From positions 1-64,000 of the forward strand of contig JBEVJK010000058.1 of the NCBI GenBank assembly GCA_040510195.1: a stretch of 64,000 bases of DNA. Reading direction: 5' to 3'. This stretch comes from JBEVJK01 sp040510195 (GTDB lineage: Bacteria > Pseudomonadota > Alphaproteobacteria > Rhizobiales > Rhizobiaceae). Each line of letters begins with the position of its first letter. Positions within the stretch are counted from its first letter, which is position 1. This document shows, piece after piece, positions 41,155-49,332 of this stretch. The position numbers and the translations under genes are program-made. Below the pieces are notes generated by a model. It saw only the letters and a list, made by a program, of their open reading frames with translations, searched no databases and was not told where the DNA came from.

Positions 41155-42096
41155 ATGGACAAGGGTCGCATCCTGCTTTCGCTGACCGGCTTCCATCCGC
41201 AACGTTGGCAGGAGCTCCTGTCGGCCGACCGGCCGGTGGTGCTGGAGCCCGAAACGCCGGACGACCCGACGATCCGCTATGCCGTCGTCTGGAAGCAGCC
41301 GCCGAAGCTGCTCGCCTCGCTGCCCAACCTCGCAGCGATCTTCTCGATCGGCGCCGGCGTCGACCACCTGCTGCAGGATTCGACCGTTCCCGACGTTCCC
41401 ATCGTTCGCGTCGTGGCCGACAACCTTTCCCGCCATATGACGGAGTTCGTCGTTTGGCGGGTCCTCGACCACCATCGCCAGGGCCAGCTCTACCGCAGCC
41501 AGCAGGCCCGGCGCACCTGGCACGAGGCGCCGCAGCGGGTCGCCGGCGACATCTCAGTGGGCATCATGGGGCTGGGCCAGCTCGGCCGTGCGGCCGCCAG
41601 GGCGCTGCTGGCACTCGGCTTCCGGGTCAATGGCTGGACGCGCCGCCCGGCGGCGGTGGAGGGCGTGTCGACCTTCGCCGGCGAGCAGGGACTCATACCG
41701 TTCCTCAATGCCACGGACATGCTGGTCGTGCTGCTTCCGCTGACGCCAGACACGCAGGGCATCGTCAGCTACCAGCTCTTGCGGCAGCTGCGGCGACGCA
41801 ACGGGCTCGGCGGCGCCGTGCTCATCAACGCCGGACGCGGCCAGCTGCAGCGCGACGCCGACATCCTGAGGGCGCTGGACGACGGGACGCTCAAGGAGGC
41901 GAGCCTCGACGTATTCGAAACGGAGCCGCTGCCGCGCACGAGCAAGCTGTGGACGAATCCGAAGGTCGTCGTGACGCCGCACGCCGCGGCGACTTCGGAC
42001 CCGAACCATCTGGTGCCGCCGATGGTGGAGCAGATGCGCGCGTTCGACCGGGGCGAGCCGCTCATGGACCTCGTGGACCGGCGCGCGGGCTACTAA
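41155..42096 (+). CDS. Glyoxylate/hydroxypyruvate reductase A-like D-2-hydroxyacid dehydrogenase
   Basis: This 313-residue member of the D-isomer 2-hydroxyacid dehydrogenases has an N-terminal substrate domain and an NAD(P)-binding GLGQLGRAAARAL. The catalytic Arg lies in INAGRGQLQ, Glu in VFETEPLP and His in VTPHAAA. Its shape (KQPP, IFSIGAGVDHLL) is that of the GhrA group, which reduces glyoxylate and hydroxypyruvate. It starts 8 bases after yejF, so it is probably the last gene of the operon, although a link to peptide uptake is unknown. Confidence 0.88.
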   Translation: MDKGRILLSLTGFHPQRWQELLSADRPVVLEPETPDDPTIRYAVVWKQPPKLLASLPNLAAIFSIGAGVDHLLQDSTVPDVPIVRVVADNLSRHMTEFVVWRVLDHHRQGQLYRSQQARRTWHEAPQRVAGDISVGIMGLGQLGRAAARALLALGFRVNGWTRRPAAVEGVSTFAGEQGLIPFLNATDMLVVLLPLTPDTQGIVSYQLLRQLRRRNGLGGAVLINAGRGQLQRDADILRALDDGTLKEASLDVFETEPLPRTSKLWTNPKVVVTPHAAATSDPNHLVPPMVEQMRAFDRGEPLMDLVDRRAGY

Positions 42097-42126
42097 GTGG
42101 CCGCCCAGCGGTCCGTTTCGGTTCCG

Positions 42127-42978
42127 TTACGGCCTGCGCGATGCGGTCGGCACGCCATAAACCTTAGCGATCCGCTCGACGGCCCGCTCAAGGGGTTCGC
42201 TGACCACCTGCATGACGTGACCGCTGGCATGCAGCAGCGTCGCCGGATCGGCGACGATGGCGACATGGCCTTTCCAGAACATGAGGTCGCCGCGCTGCAA
42301 CCCGGCGGAAGGATCGAGCGGCTTGCCGACCGTTTCGGCCTGCATGTCTGAATCGCGCAGCACATCGCGGCCGGCCATGCGCATGGAGAGTTGCAAGAGT
42401 CCCGAGCAATCGATGCCGAAGCCGCTATTGCCTCCCCACAGGTAGGGCGTGCGGACCAGGTCCTCGGCCACCGCCACATAGTCTGCGACGGCAGCGTCGA
42501 TATCCACCAGGTGTCCGGCGATCATCGCCTCGCCGGACTGCAGCAGCGCATAGCGCGTGCCGTGCAGCTCGGCGACGTCGACCACGGTCACGCGACATCC
42601 GATCGACAGCACGGCGGCGCGCGGCAGCTTCAGGTTCGGACCGGGATAGACGAAGGTGCGGGGCGCCGCGACTACATGCGTGAGAGTGCCGGCAGGCTCG
42701 CCGAGCATCGCGGCGCCGACATAGCCGACATAGCCGTCCCGCAAGGCCTGCACCCAGGCCCATCCTTCGGCTTCCTCGAACACCACCACGTCGTCGCCGA
42801 GCAGGAGCTGGGCTAGGAGACCGGCATCGGGCCGCGGTGCTGCGCGGAGATCGACGACCGGCGACAAGATGCGAGCCTGGCGACCGGCGACGAAGCGCGA
42901 CGATTCCACCTGGCCGCGCAGCCTCTCGTCCGCAAGGTCGGGTCGGAAGGCGTTGAGCCGGCGGTCGAGGCCGGTCAC
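42127..42978 (-). CDS. C40 (NlpC/P60) peptidase with SH3 domains
   Basis: This 283-residue protein has two SH3-like domains (about 35-90 and 100-155) and a C-terminal NlpC/P60 domain. The catalytic Cys is in GIDCSGLLQ and His in KGHVAIVAD, with a further His in LLHASGHV. Such enzymes cut gamma-D-Glu-diaminopimelate links in peptidoglycan peptides. No signal peptide is seen, so it may act in the cytoplasm on recycled muropeptides, together with the aminopeptidase encoded upstream. The start is GTG 42978, overlapping the marR stop (GTGA). Confidence 0.92.
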   Translation of the reverse strand: MTGLDRRLNAFRPDLADERLRGQVESSRFVAGRQARILSPVVDLRAAPRPDAGLLAQLLLGDDVVVFEEAEGWAWVQALRDGYVGYVGAAMLGEPAGTLTHVVAAPRTFVYPGPNLKLPRAAVLSIGCRVTVVDVAELHGTRYALLQSGEAMIAGHLVDIDAAVADYVAVAEDLVRTPYLWGGNSGFGIDCSGLLQLSMRMAGRDVLRDSDMQAETVGKPLDPSAGLQRGDLMFWKGHVAIVADPATLLHASGHVMQVVSEPLERAVERIAKVYGVPTASRRP

Positions 42979-43388
42979 AGCGGCAGCTCTTCGCCCTTGG
43001 CGATGATGACGTCGCCCAGGCGTTCCACGAAGAGAGCGCCTTCGACCGTGCGCCTGATCAGCACGTTGCGCTTGTCACGTTCGTCGCGATGGCGGGAGAC
43101 CAGCTTCAGCGCCCCCATGGTGTCGAGCGCCCGGGTGACCACCGGCTTGGTGACGCCCAGCCTTGTCGCGAGGCCGCGCACCGTGTGGGGCGGCGGATCG
43201 AGATAGATGGTCGTCAGGATGGCGACCTGGCGCATCGTCAGGTCGGGCACGGCGCTCCGCACCTCCGACAGGGCAACCTGTTGCCAGAGACGCAAGGCCT
43301 GGCTGGGACGCATGTGGACGGCCATGGGCCACATGGTCTCCGAAATTTGTTTCGGTTCCGTTTCATCTACGATCGAATGGTAGAACAC
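42975..43388 (-). CDS. MarR-family winged-helix regulator
   Basis: This 137-residue regulator has a winged helix (about 50-125; TMRQVAILTTIYLDPPPHTVRGLATRLGVTKPVVTRALD, then the wing SRHRDERDKRNVLI). The start is GTG 43388 with GGAG 10 bases before it; shorter versions from internal ATGs at 43334 or 43325 are possible. It lies between an M17 aminopeptidase and an NlpC/P60 peptidase with overlaps or a 13-base gap, suggesting that it controls these peptide-degrading genes. The ligand is unknown. Confidence 0.85.
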   Translation of the reverse strand: MFYHSIVDETEPKQISETMWPMAVHMRPSQALRLWQQVALSEVRSAVPDLTMRQVAILTTIYLDPPPHTVRGLATRLGVTKPVVTRALDTMGALKLVSRHRDERDKRNVLIRRTVEGALFVERLGDVIIAKGEELPL

Positions 43389-43401
43389 GGCGGGTCGTCT
43401 C

Positions 43402-44775
43402 CTAGGCGTAGCGCCTCGACAGGACGCGCTCGATGGCGCGGATCGCCTGGGCTTCGCCGCCGGCCGGCCCGTACGGCCGGTCGGCGGGGCTCCAGGCGAA
43501 AATGTCGAAATGGGCCCATTCGGCAGCTCTTTCGATGAACCGGCGCAGGAAGAGAGCGGCCGTGATCGACCCCGCGAAGCCGTCGGTGGTCACATTGTTG
43601 AGGTCGGCGACCTTGGAGGCGAGCTTGCTGTCATAGGGCCTCCAAAGAGGCATGCGCCAGAGCGGATCGGCCACGGCAACAGACGCTTCGGCGAGCTCCG
43701 CGGCCAGCCCATCGCTGTCCGTGTAGAATGGCGGCAGGTCGGGCCCCAGGGCGACGCGGGCGGCGCCGGTCAAGGTCGCCATGTCGATCACCAGCGCAGG
43801 CGACTCTTCGTCGGCCAAGGTCAGGGCGTCGGCCAGGATCAGCCGCCCTTCGGCGTCGGTGTTGCCGATCTCCACGGTAAGCCCCTTGCGGCTCGTCAGC
43901 ACGTCGCCCGGCCGGAAGGCGTTTCCCGAGACGGCATTCTCCACCGCGGGAACGAGCACTCGCAGGCGAACCGGCAGGCGGGCGCCCATGATCATCGAGG
44001 CCAGGCCCAGCACATTGGCTGCGCCGCCCATGTCCTTCTTCATGAGGAGCATGCCCGATGCCGACTTGATGTCGAGGCCGCCGGTGTCGAAGCACACGCC
44101 CTTGCCGACCAGCGTGACCTTGGGGCCACCCGCCGGCCCCCAGGCGAAGTCGACCAGCCGCGGCGCTTCGGCGGCGGCGCGGCCGACGGCGTGGATCATG
44201 GGGAAATTGGCCGCCAGGAGCTCGTCGCCGACGACCGCCGAGACGACGCCGCCATGGGCCGCGGCGAGCTGCCGCACGGCCGTCTCGATCGCGGCCGGGC
44301 CGAGATCGTTGGTCGGCGTGTTGATAAGGTCGCGGGTCAGGAAGACGCCGTCGGCGATCCGCTCGACCCGGGCGAGGTCGGCCCCGGGCGGCAGGACGAA
44401 AGCGATCTCGCGGCCCTTGGGCTTGCCGTAGCGGGTGAAGGCGTAGCCGCCAAGCTTGAGCCCGATCGCGGCAAGCTCGGGATCGGCCGGCGGCCGGGAG
44501 AAATGCCACTGCCCTTCCGGCAGTTTGCGAGCCAGCGCCCCGGCACCCAACCCGGCGAAAGGCTGGTCTCCCTTGCCGGTGCCGAGCAGAGCGCCGGCCA
44601 CCGCACCGTCGGGCCCAGGCAGAACGAGAACCCGCGCGGCCTGGCCGCTGAAGCCGTTGGCATTGGCCCAGGCGACCGCCGCTTCCTGCAACCCGGCTTC
44701 GGCCAGGCCGTCATGGGGAACCAGGTAAACGGGGCGGGAACCTGCGCTTTTTTCCCGAACGAACTGGACCGGCAT
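43402..44775 (-). CDS. Leucyl aminopeptidase family protein (M17)
   Basis: This 457-residue dinuclear metallo-aminopeptidase has a divergent N-terminal domain and then the M17 catalytic domain. Metal and substrate motifs present are LVGKGVCFDTGGLDIKSA, MKKDMGG and NTDAEGRLILADAL; the last is the family signature. It removes N-terminal residues from peptides. GGAGG precedes ATG 44775 by 9 bases; ATG 44796 lacks one. It heads the leftward unit pepB-marR-nlpC/P60. The CtrA-like box in the intergenic region more likely serves the divergent tadD. Confidence 0.92.
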   Translation of the reverse strand: MPVQFVREKSAGSRPVYLVPHDGLAEAGLQEAAVAWANANGFSGQAARVLVLPGPDGAVAGALLGTGKGDQPFAGLGAGALARKLPEGQWHFSRPPADPELAAIGLKLGGYAFTRYGKPKGREIAFVLPPGADLARVERIADGVFLTRDLINTPTNDLGPAAIETAVRQLAAAHGGVVSAVVGDELLAANFPMIHAVGRAAAEAPRLVDFAWGPAGGPKVTLVGKGVCFDTGGLDIKSASGMLLMKKDMGGAANVLGLASMIMGARLPVRLRVLVPAVENAVSGNAFRPGDVLTSRKGLTVEIGNTDAEGRLILADALTLADEESPALVIDMATLTGAARVALGPDLPPFYTDSDGLAAELAEASVAVADPLWRMPLWRPYDSKLASKVADLNNVTTDGFAGSITAALFLRRFIERAAEWAHFDIFAWSPADRPYGPAGGEAQAIRAIERVLSRRYA

Positions 44776-44819
44776 CTGCCTCGACCTCCGGCGCACGGAC
44801 TCGGCCGCGAATCGCCACT

Positions 44820-44841
44820 TTAACCATCCGTTAGGGTTAAC
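44820..44841 (+). promoter_or_regulatory. Candidate CtrA-binding site upstream of tadD
   Basis: TTAACCAT at 44820-44827 equals the CtrA 8-base motif, and a second TTAAC lies at 44837-44841. They stand 66-87 bases before the tadD start. CtrA is the cell-cycle master regulator of alphaproteobacteria and controls pilus genes in Caulobacter. The assignment rests on motif and context only. Confidence 0.5.
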
Positions 44842-44906
44842 AGAATATTTCTACGGGTGGGTAGACGGCCCGTGCGTCGTCGCAGGGGAAACGGAGGTCG
44901 ATCGGA

Positions 44907-45722
44907 ATGTCAATCACGCGAAAGATCGAGGGTCGCAAGCGGCTGCTCGCCATTTCGGCAGCCATTCTGCTGGCAGGGGGCCTCGCAGGATGCGCCAAGG
45001 ACCGGATGACGACCGGTTCGGTGGCCGCTTCCGGCAAGCCGGTCGATCAGTTGACGCCTAGCGAGCTCGGCAGTGCCGCAACCTCGCTTGGCAATGCCTA
45101 TGCGCGCAATCCCAACGACAAGCCCACGGCCCTCCGCTATGCCAGCGTGCTGCAAATGGACGGCAAGGCCGAACAGTCGCTGGCCGTGATGCGCAAGCTG
45201 GCGATCGCCTTCCCGAAGGATCGTGAAGTGCTCGCCGCCTACGGCAAGGCGCTCGCCGCCGCCGGCCAGTTCGAACCGGCGCTGAGCGCCGTGCGGCGCG
45301 CCCAGACGCCCGAGTATCCAGACTGGAAGCTGTTGTCGGCGGAGGGCGCGATCCTCGACCAGATGGGGCAAGCTCCACAGGCCCGCGAACTCTACCGGAA
45401 GGCGCTAGACCTGAAGCCGAACGAACCCTCCGTGCTCTCCAACCTCGGCATGTCGTACCTGCTCGAAGGCGACCTGAAGACCGCCGAGACCTATCTGCGC
45501 TCGGCCGCCACCGGAGCCGGTGCCGACAGTCGCGTCCGCCAGAACCTGGCGCTGGTCATCGGCCTGCAGGGGCGCTTCCAGGAGGCAGAGGCCATGGCTA
45601 GGCAGGAGTTGTCCCCCGAGCAGGCGGAGGCCAACGTCGCCTATCTGCGCACGATGCTGTCGCAGCAGAACGCCTGGAGCCAGCTCAAGGCCGAGGACAA
45701 GAAGAAGATCAAAGCCAACTGA
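44907..45722 (+). CDS. tadD: Tad pilus lipoprotein TadD (tetratricopeptide repeats)
   Basis: This 271-residue lipoprotein has a signal with lipobox LAGC (Cys29) and about four to five TPR helices pairs (about 60-245), clearest at LLSAEGAILDQMGQAPQARELYRKALDLKPNEP and VLSNLGMSYLLEGDLKTAETYLRSA. In Tad systems TadD helps secretin assembly or pilus biogenesis. It is rightward and alone, ended by a strong terminator, and faces the 3' end of tadC. Confidence 0.92.
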   Translation: MSITRKIEGRKRLLAISAAILLAGGLAGCAKDRMTTGSVAASGKPVDQLTPSELGSAATSLGNAYARNPNDKPTALRYASVLQMDGKAEQSLAVMRKLAIAFPKDREVLAAYGKALAAAGQFEPALSAVRRAQTPEYPDWKLLSAEGAILDQMGQAPQARELYRKALDLKPNEPSVLSNLGMSYLLEGDLKTAETYLRSAATGAGADSRVRQNLALVIGLQGRFQEAEAMARQELSPEQAEANVAYLRTMLSQQNAWSQLKAEDKKKIKAN

Positions 45723-45740
45723 CGCCGACCGCATGATCCG

Positions 45741-45774
45741 CGCCGGAGAGGCCTTGCGCCTCTCCGGCGTTTTC
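45741..45774 (+). terminator. Rho-independent terminator after tadD
   Basis: A perfect 12-bp stem CGCCGGAGAGGC/GCCTCTCCGGCG with a five-base loop is followed by TTTTC, 18 bases after the tadD stop. On the opposite strand there is no T run, so it is specific for the rightward transcript. Confidence 0.92.
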
Positions 45775-45782
45775 TTGCGCGA

Positions 45783-46781
45783 TCAGCCGCCGTTCTTGAG
45801 GGCCAGGGCCTGCATGATGGCAGGGCCGAGAATGACGGCAAACAACACCGGCACGAAGAACAGGATCATCGGCACCGTCAGCTTCGGCGGCAGGGCGGCC
45901 GCCTTCTTCTCGGCTTCGTTCATGCGCATGTCGCGGCTCTCTTGGGCCAGGACGCGGAGCGCCATGGCGACGGGCGTGCCGTACCGTTCCGCCTGGATAA
46001 GCGCCTGAGCCACCGACCTGACCGATTCGAGCCCGGTGCGGCCGGCGAGGTTGTCATAGGCGGCCCGTCGCTCCTGCAGGAAGGACAGTTCGGCATTGGT
46101 CAGTACGAATTCCTCGGCCAGGTCGACCGACTGCGAGCCGATCTCTTCAGAGACCTTGCGGAACGCCGCCTCCACGGACATACCCGCTTCCACGCAGATC
46201 AGCATGAGGTCCAGCGCATCCGGCCAAGCGGACTGGATCGATTTCATGCGCTTCTGGGCGCGGTTGCGGACATAGAGGACGGGGGCGTAGAAGCCCGCAT
46301 ACGCGGCAAAGACGCAGATCAGGATCTTCACGAAGCCAGGCTGGTCGGGCAACGTGTCGAGGACGAACAGGTAGACGATCGCCACCGCCGCGAAGACGAA
46401 AGGAAGCAGCAGCCGGAAGAACAGGAAGCGGGTCAGCGGGTTCTGACCGCGGAAGCCCGCCGTGCGCATCTTGGCCAAGGTCGCCTCGTCGACCAGGGCG
46501 CGACGCAGGTCCAGCCGTTCGACGATGTTGTAGATGCCGAGCGACTGCTCCTCGCGCAAGCCGCTGCCGCGCTTGCGGCGGTCCTGCTCGACCGCCAGCC
46601 GCGCCCGCTGCTTGGCGCGCAGCTCTTCGCGCTCGAGCGCCACGGCCTTCATCCGCGACTTCATCTGGTTGCCGCTCAGCGCCGGCAGGACCGTGAAGAC
46701 GGTCGCAAAGACGGCGATGGCCACCAGAAGCGCTATCAAAAAGGACGGATCGGTGAGCGTTCTCACCACCTGGTCGGACAT
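45783..46781 (-). CDS. tadC: Tad pilus inner-membrane platform protein TadC
   Basis: This 332-residue platform protein has a type II secretion F (GspF) domain. It has an N-terminal helix (about 13-35), two helices near 120-165, a cytoplasmic domain with SAWPDALDLMLICVEAGMSVEAAFRKVSEE and a C-terminal helix ending LFVIL-type residues (about 298-322). With TadB it forms the pilus motor base acted on by CpaF. It is the last gene of the leftward cpaB-to-tadC operon, 7 bases after tadB. Confidence 0.95.
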   Translation of the reverse strand: MSDQVVRTLTDPSFLIALLVAIAVFATVFTVLPALSGNQMKSRMKAVALEREELRAKQRARLAVEQDRRKRGSGLREEQSLGIYNIVERLDLRRALVDEATLAKMRTAGFRGQNPLTRFLFFRLLLPFVFAAVAIVYLFVLDTLPDQPGFVKILICVFAAYAGFYAPVLYVRNRAQKRMKSIQSAWPDALDLMLICVEAGMSVEAAFRKVSEEIGSQSVDLAEEFVLTNAELSFLQERRAAYDNLAGRTGLESVRSVAQALIQAERYGTPVAMALRVLAQESRDMRMNEAEKKAAALPPKLTVPMILFFVPVLFAVILGPAIMQALALKNGG

Positions 46782-46788
46782 GGGTGCC

Positions 46789-47802
46789 TCACACGTCGAA
46801 AGTGATCATCTTGCGCATCACGAAGATGCCGATGGCCATCCATATGGCCGAGCAGCCTAGAATGATGTTGCCCGTGCTGGTCGTGAACAGCGGCAGGATG
46901 TAGCCAGGGCTCATGATGTAGACCATCGTGGCGACGATGAACGGCAGGGCGCCGATGATGGCCGCAGAGGCCTTGGCCTCCATGGAGAGGGCCGAGACGC
47001 GCGCCTTCATCTTCTTGCGGTCGCGCAGGACGCGCGAGAGGTTGCCAAGCGCCTCGGAAAGGTTGCCGCCCGCCTGCTGCTGGATCTGGATCACGATGCC
47101 GAAGAAGCTCGCCTCAGAGCACGGCATGGTCTCGCTCATGCGCAGGGCGGCTTCGGGGATGGACATGCCGACCTGCTGGGATTCCACGATGCGGCGGAAC
47201 TCCCCGCGCACCGGCTCCTGCGACTCCGTGGCGATGAGGCGGATGCCATCGTTGAGGGGCAGGCCCGACTTGACGGCGCGCACGATGACGTCGAGCGCGT
47301 TGGGGAGCTCCGCAAGGAAGTGCTTGACGCGGCGCGACCTCTTGAATCCGATGTACCAACGCGGCAGCCCGAAAATGCCCGCCACCAATGCGCCGGGCAG
47401 GACGATCAAAGGGGCGCCCGCGAACAGGGCGACAAGTGTCACGACGATGCCGCAGATCACCGAGTAGACGTAGAAGCGTTCCACCGTGATCGTCATGCCA
47501 GCCTGTCGGATCTGCATTCGCAAGGGCGGCTTCTTGATGTTGCGATCCCTCGCCTTCTGCTTCTGGTCGAGCTCCTTCAGCGTGTCCTGAACCGTCTTGC
47601 GTCGCTTGGCGACCTCGCTGACGCGGTCCCGGGTCGCCTTGGCCTGAGCGCGATCGTTGTCGGACCGCATGGCGAGCTGCTTGCGCTTGTCGACGTTCTT
47701 CTCGTCGGCCAAGCGGTTGAACATGAAGGCATATGCGACGGCGCCCGCGCTGCAACCCGTCAGGAGCACCACCGCCAAAACCAGAGGATCCAAACCGAAC
47801 AT
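46789..47802 (-). CDS. tadB: Tad pilus inner-membrane platform protein TadB
   Basis: This is a 337-residue GspF-domain protein paired with TadC. The N-terminal helix (about 5-25) and a charged cytoplasmic stretch (about 30-95) are followed by two helices. The conserved ELPNALDVIVRAVKSGLPLNDGIRLIATES then leads into IVIQIQQQAGGNLSEALGNLSRVLRDR, with terminal helices after it. It follows cpaF by 21 bases. Confidence 0.95.
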   Translation of the reverse strand: MFGLDPLVLAVVLLTGCSAGAVAYAFMFNRLADEKNVDKRKQLAMRSDNDRAQAKATRDRVSEVAKRRKTVQDTLKELDQKQKARDRNIKKPPLRMQIRQAGMTITVERFYVYSVICGIVVTLVALFAGAPLIVLPGALVAGIFGLPRWYIGFKRSRRVKHFLAELPNALDVIVRAVKSGLPLNDGIRLIATESQEPVRGEFRRIVESQQVGMSIPEAALRMSETMPCSEASFFGIVIQIQQQAGGNLSEALGNLSRVLRDRKKMKARVSALSMEAKASAAIIGALPFIVATMVYIMSPGYILPLFTTSTGNIILGCSAIWMAIGIFVMRKMITFDV

Positions 47803-47823
47803 TCAAATGCCCCCGAGGCGCCC

Positions 47824-49305
47824 CTACTCGACGCCCTTCTCCATCGCCTCGAGCGCAGTGGCGAGCCGCTGCTCCTCGCCATAATAACGTGCCCGATCCC
47901 AGAAGTTCGGCCGCCCGATACCCGTCGAGAGGTGGTGGCCGAGCAAGCGCCCGGACGCGTCCTCGCCGGTGATGTTGTAGAGCACCAGGTCCTGGGTGAT
48001 GATGACGTCGCCTTCCATGCCGATCACCTCCGTGATGTGGGTGATGCGACGCGAGCCGTCGCGCAGTCGGGCCGCCTGGATGATCACGTCGATCGACCCG
48101 ACGATGATCTCTCGCACCGTCTTCGGGGGCAGCGAGTAGCCGCCCATGGCGATCATGGACTCGATGCGGTTCAGGCACTCGCGCGGCGAGTTGGAGTGGA
48201 TGGTGCCCATCGATCCGTCATGACCCGTGTTCATGGCCTGCAGGAGGTCGAAGACCTCAGGGCCGCGCACCTCGCCGACGATGATGCGCTCGGGCCGCAT
48301 GCGCAGGCAGTTCTTGACCAGGTCGCGCATCGTCACCTCGCCCTCGCCCTCGAGGTTCGGCGGACGGGTTTCGAGCCGGACCACATGCGGCTGCTGGAGC
48401 TGCAGCTCGGCCGAGTCCTCGCAGGTGATGATGCGCTCGTCGCGGTCGATGAAGTTGGTCAGGCAGTTGAGCAAGGTGGTCTTGCCGGAGCCGGTGCCCC
48501 CGGAGTTGACGATGTTGCAGCGCACCCGGCCCATGATCTTCAGAATCTCGGCGCCATGGTTCGAAATGGCGCCGAAGCGGACGAGCTGATCGAGCATCAG
48601 CTTGTCCCGTTTGAACTTGCGGATGGTGAGCGCGGTGCCGTCGATGGCCAGGGGCGGCGCGATCACGTTGACGCGCGAGCCGTCGGGAAGACGCGCGTCG
48701 CAGATCGGGCTCGACTCGTCCACCCGGCGGCCCACCTGGCTGACGATGCGCTGGCAGATGTTCAAGAGCTGCTGGTTGTCGCGGAAGCGGATGCCGGTCT
48801 GCTCGACCTTGCCGTTCACCTCGATGAAGACGTGCCGCGAACCGTTGACCATGATGTCGGCGATGTCGTCGCGGGCCAGCAGCGGCTCGAGCGGGCCGTA
48901 GCCGAGGACATCGTTGCAGATGTCCTCGAGCAGCTCCTCCTGCTCGGCGATCGTCATCGCGAAGTTCTTGATCGCGATGATGTCGTTGACGATGTCGCGG
49001 ATCTCCTCGCGGGCGCTCTCCGGGTCGAGCTTGGCAAGCTGCGAGAGGTCGATCGTCTCGATGAGAGCGGAGAAGACCTGCGACTTGGTGTCGTAGTAGG
49101 CTTCGCTGCGCTCACGCGCCGGCTGGCGCGGCGACGGCGCCGGCGGTGGTGGCGGCGGTGCCGACGCTTTGCGGGCAGGCGGCGCGGTCGCCTCGATGCG
49201 CTTCTCCGCGGGCCGCGGCGCGACCAGGACGTCGGTCCCCGCAGCCGGCGGCCGATAGTCCGGCAGCGGCCTGCTGCCGTCGTCGCTTCCTCGCTTGCCG
49301 AACAT
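47824..49305 (-). CDS. cpaF: Tad pilus assembly ATPase CpaF/TadA
   Basis: This 493-residue hexameric secretion ATPase drives Flp pilus extension and retraction. A Pro/Ala-rich N-terminal leader (about 20-65) precedes the N-domain (about 75-220) and the RecA-like ATPase. That domain has Walker A GGTGSGKTTLLN, Asp box ITCEDSAELQLQ, Walker B region RPERIIVGEVRGPE and His box TGHDGSMGTIHSNSP. All catalytic parts look intact. Confidence 0.96.
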   Translation of the reverse strand: MFGKRGSDDGSRPLPDYRPPAAGTDVLVAPRPAEKRIEATAPPARKASAPPPPPPAPSPRQPARERSEAYYDTKSQVFSALIETIDLSQLAKLDPESAREEIRDIVNDIIAIKNFAMTIAEQEELLEDICNDVLGYGPLEPLLARDDIADIMVNGSRHVFIEVNGKVEQTGIRFRDNQQLLNICQRIVSQVGRRVDESSPICDARLPDGSRVNVIAPPLAIDGTALTIRKFKRDKLMLDQLVRFGAISNHGAEILKIMGRVRCNIVNSGGTGSGKTTLLNCLTNFIDRDERIITCEDSAELQLQQPHVVRLETRPPNLEGEGEVTMRDLVKNCLRMRPERIIVGEVRGPEVFDLLQAMNTGHDGSMGTIHSNSPRECLNRIESMIAMGGYSLPPKTVREIIVGSIDVIIQAARLRDGSRRITHITEVIGMEGDVIITQDLVLYNITGEDASGRLLGHHLSTGIGRPNFWDRARYYGEEQRLATALEAMEKGVE

Positions 49306-49332
49306 GTTCGCAGCCGCCCCCTTCCGAACCGT

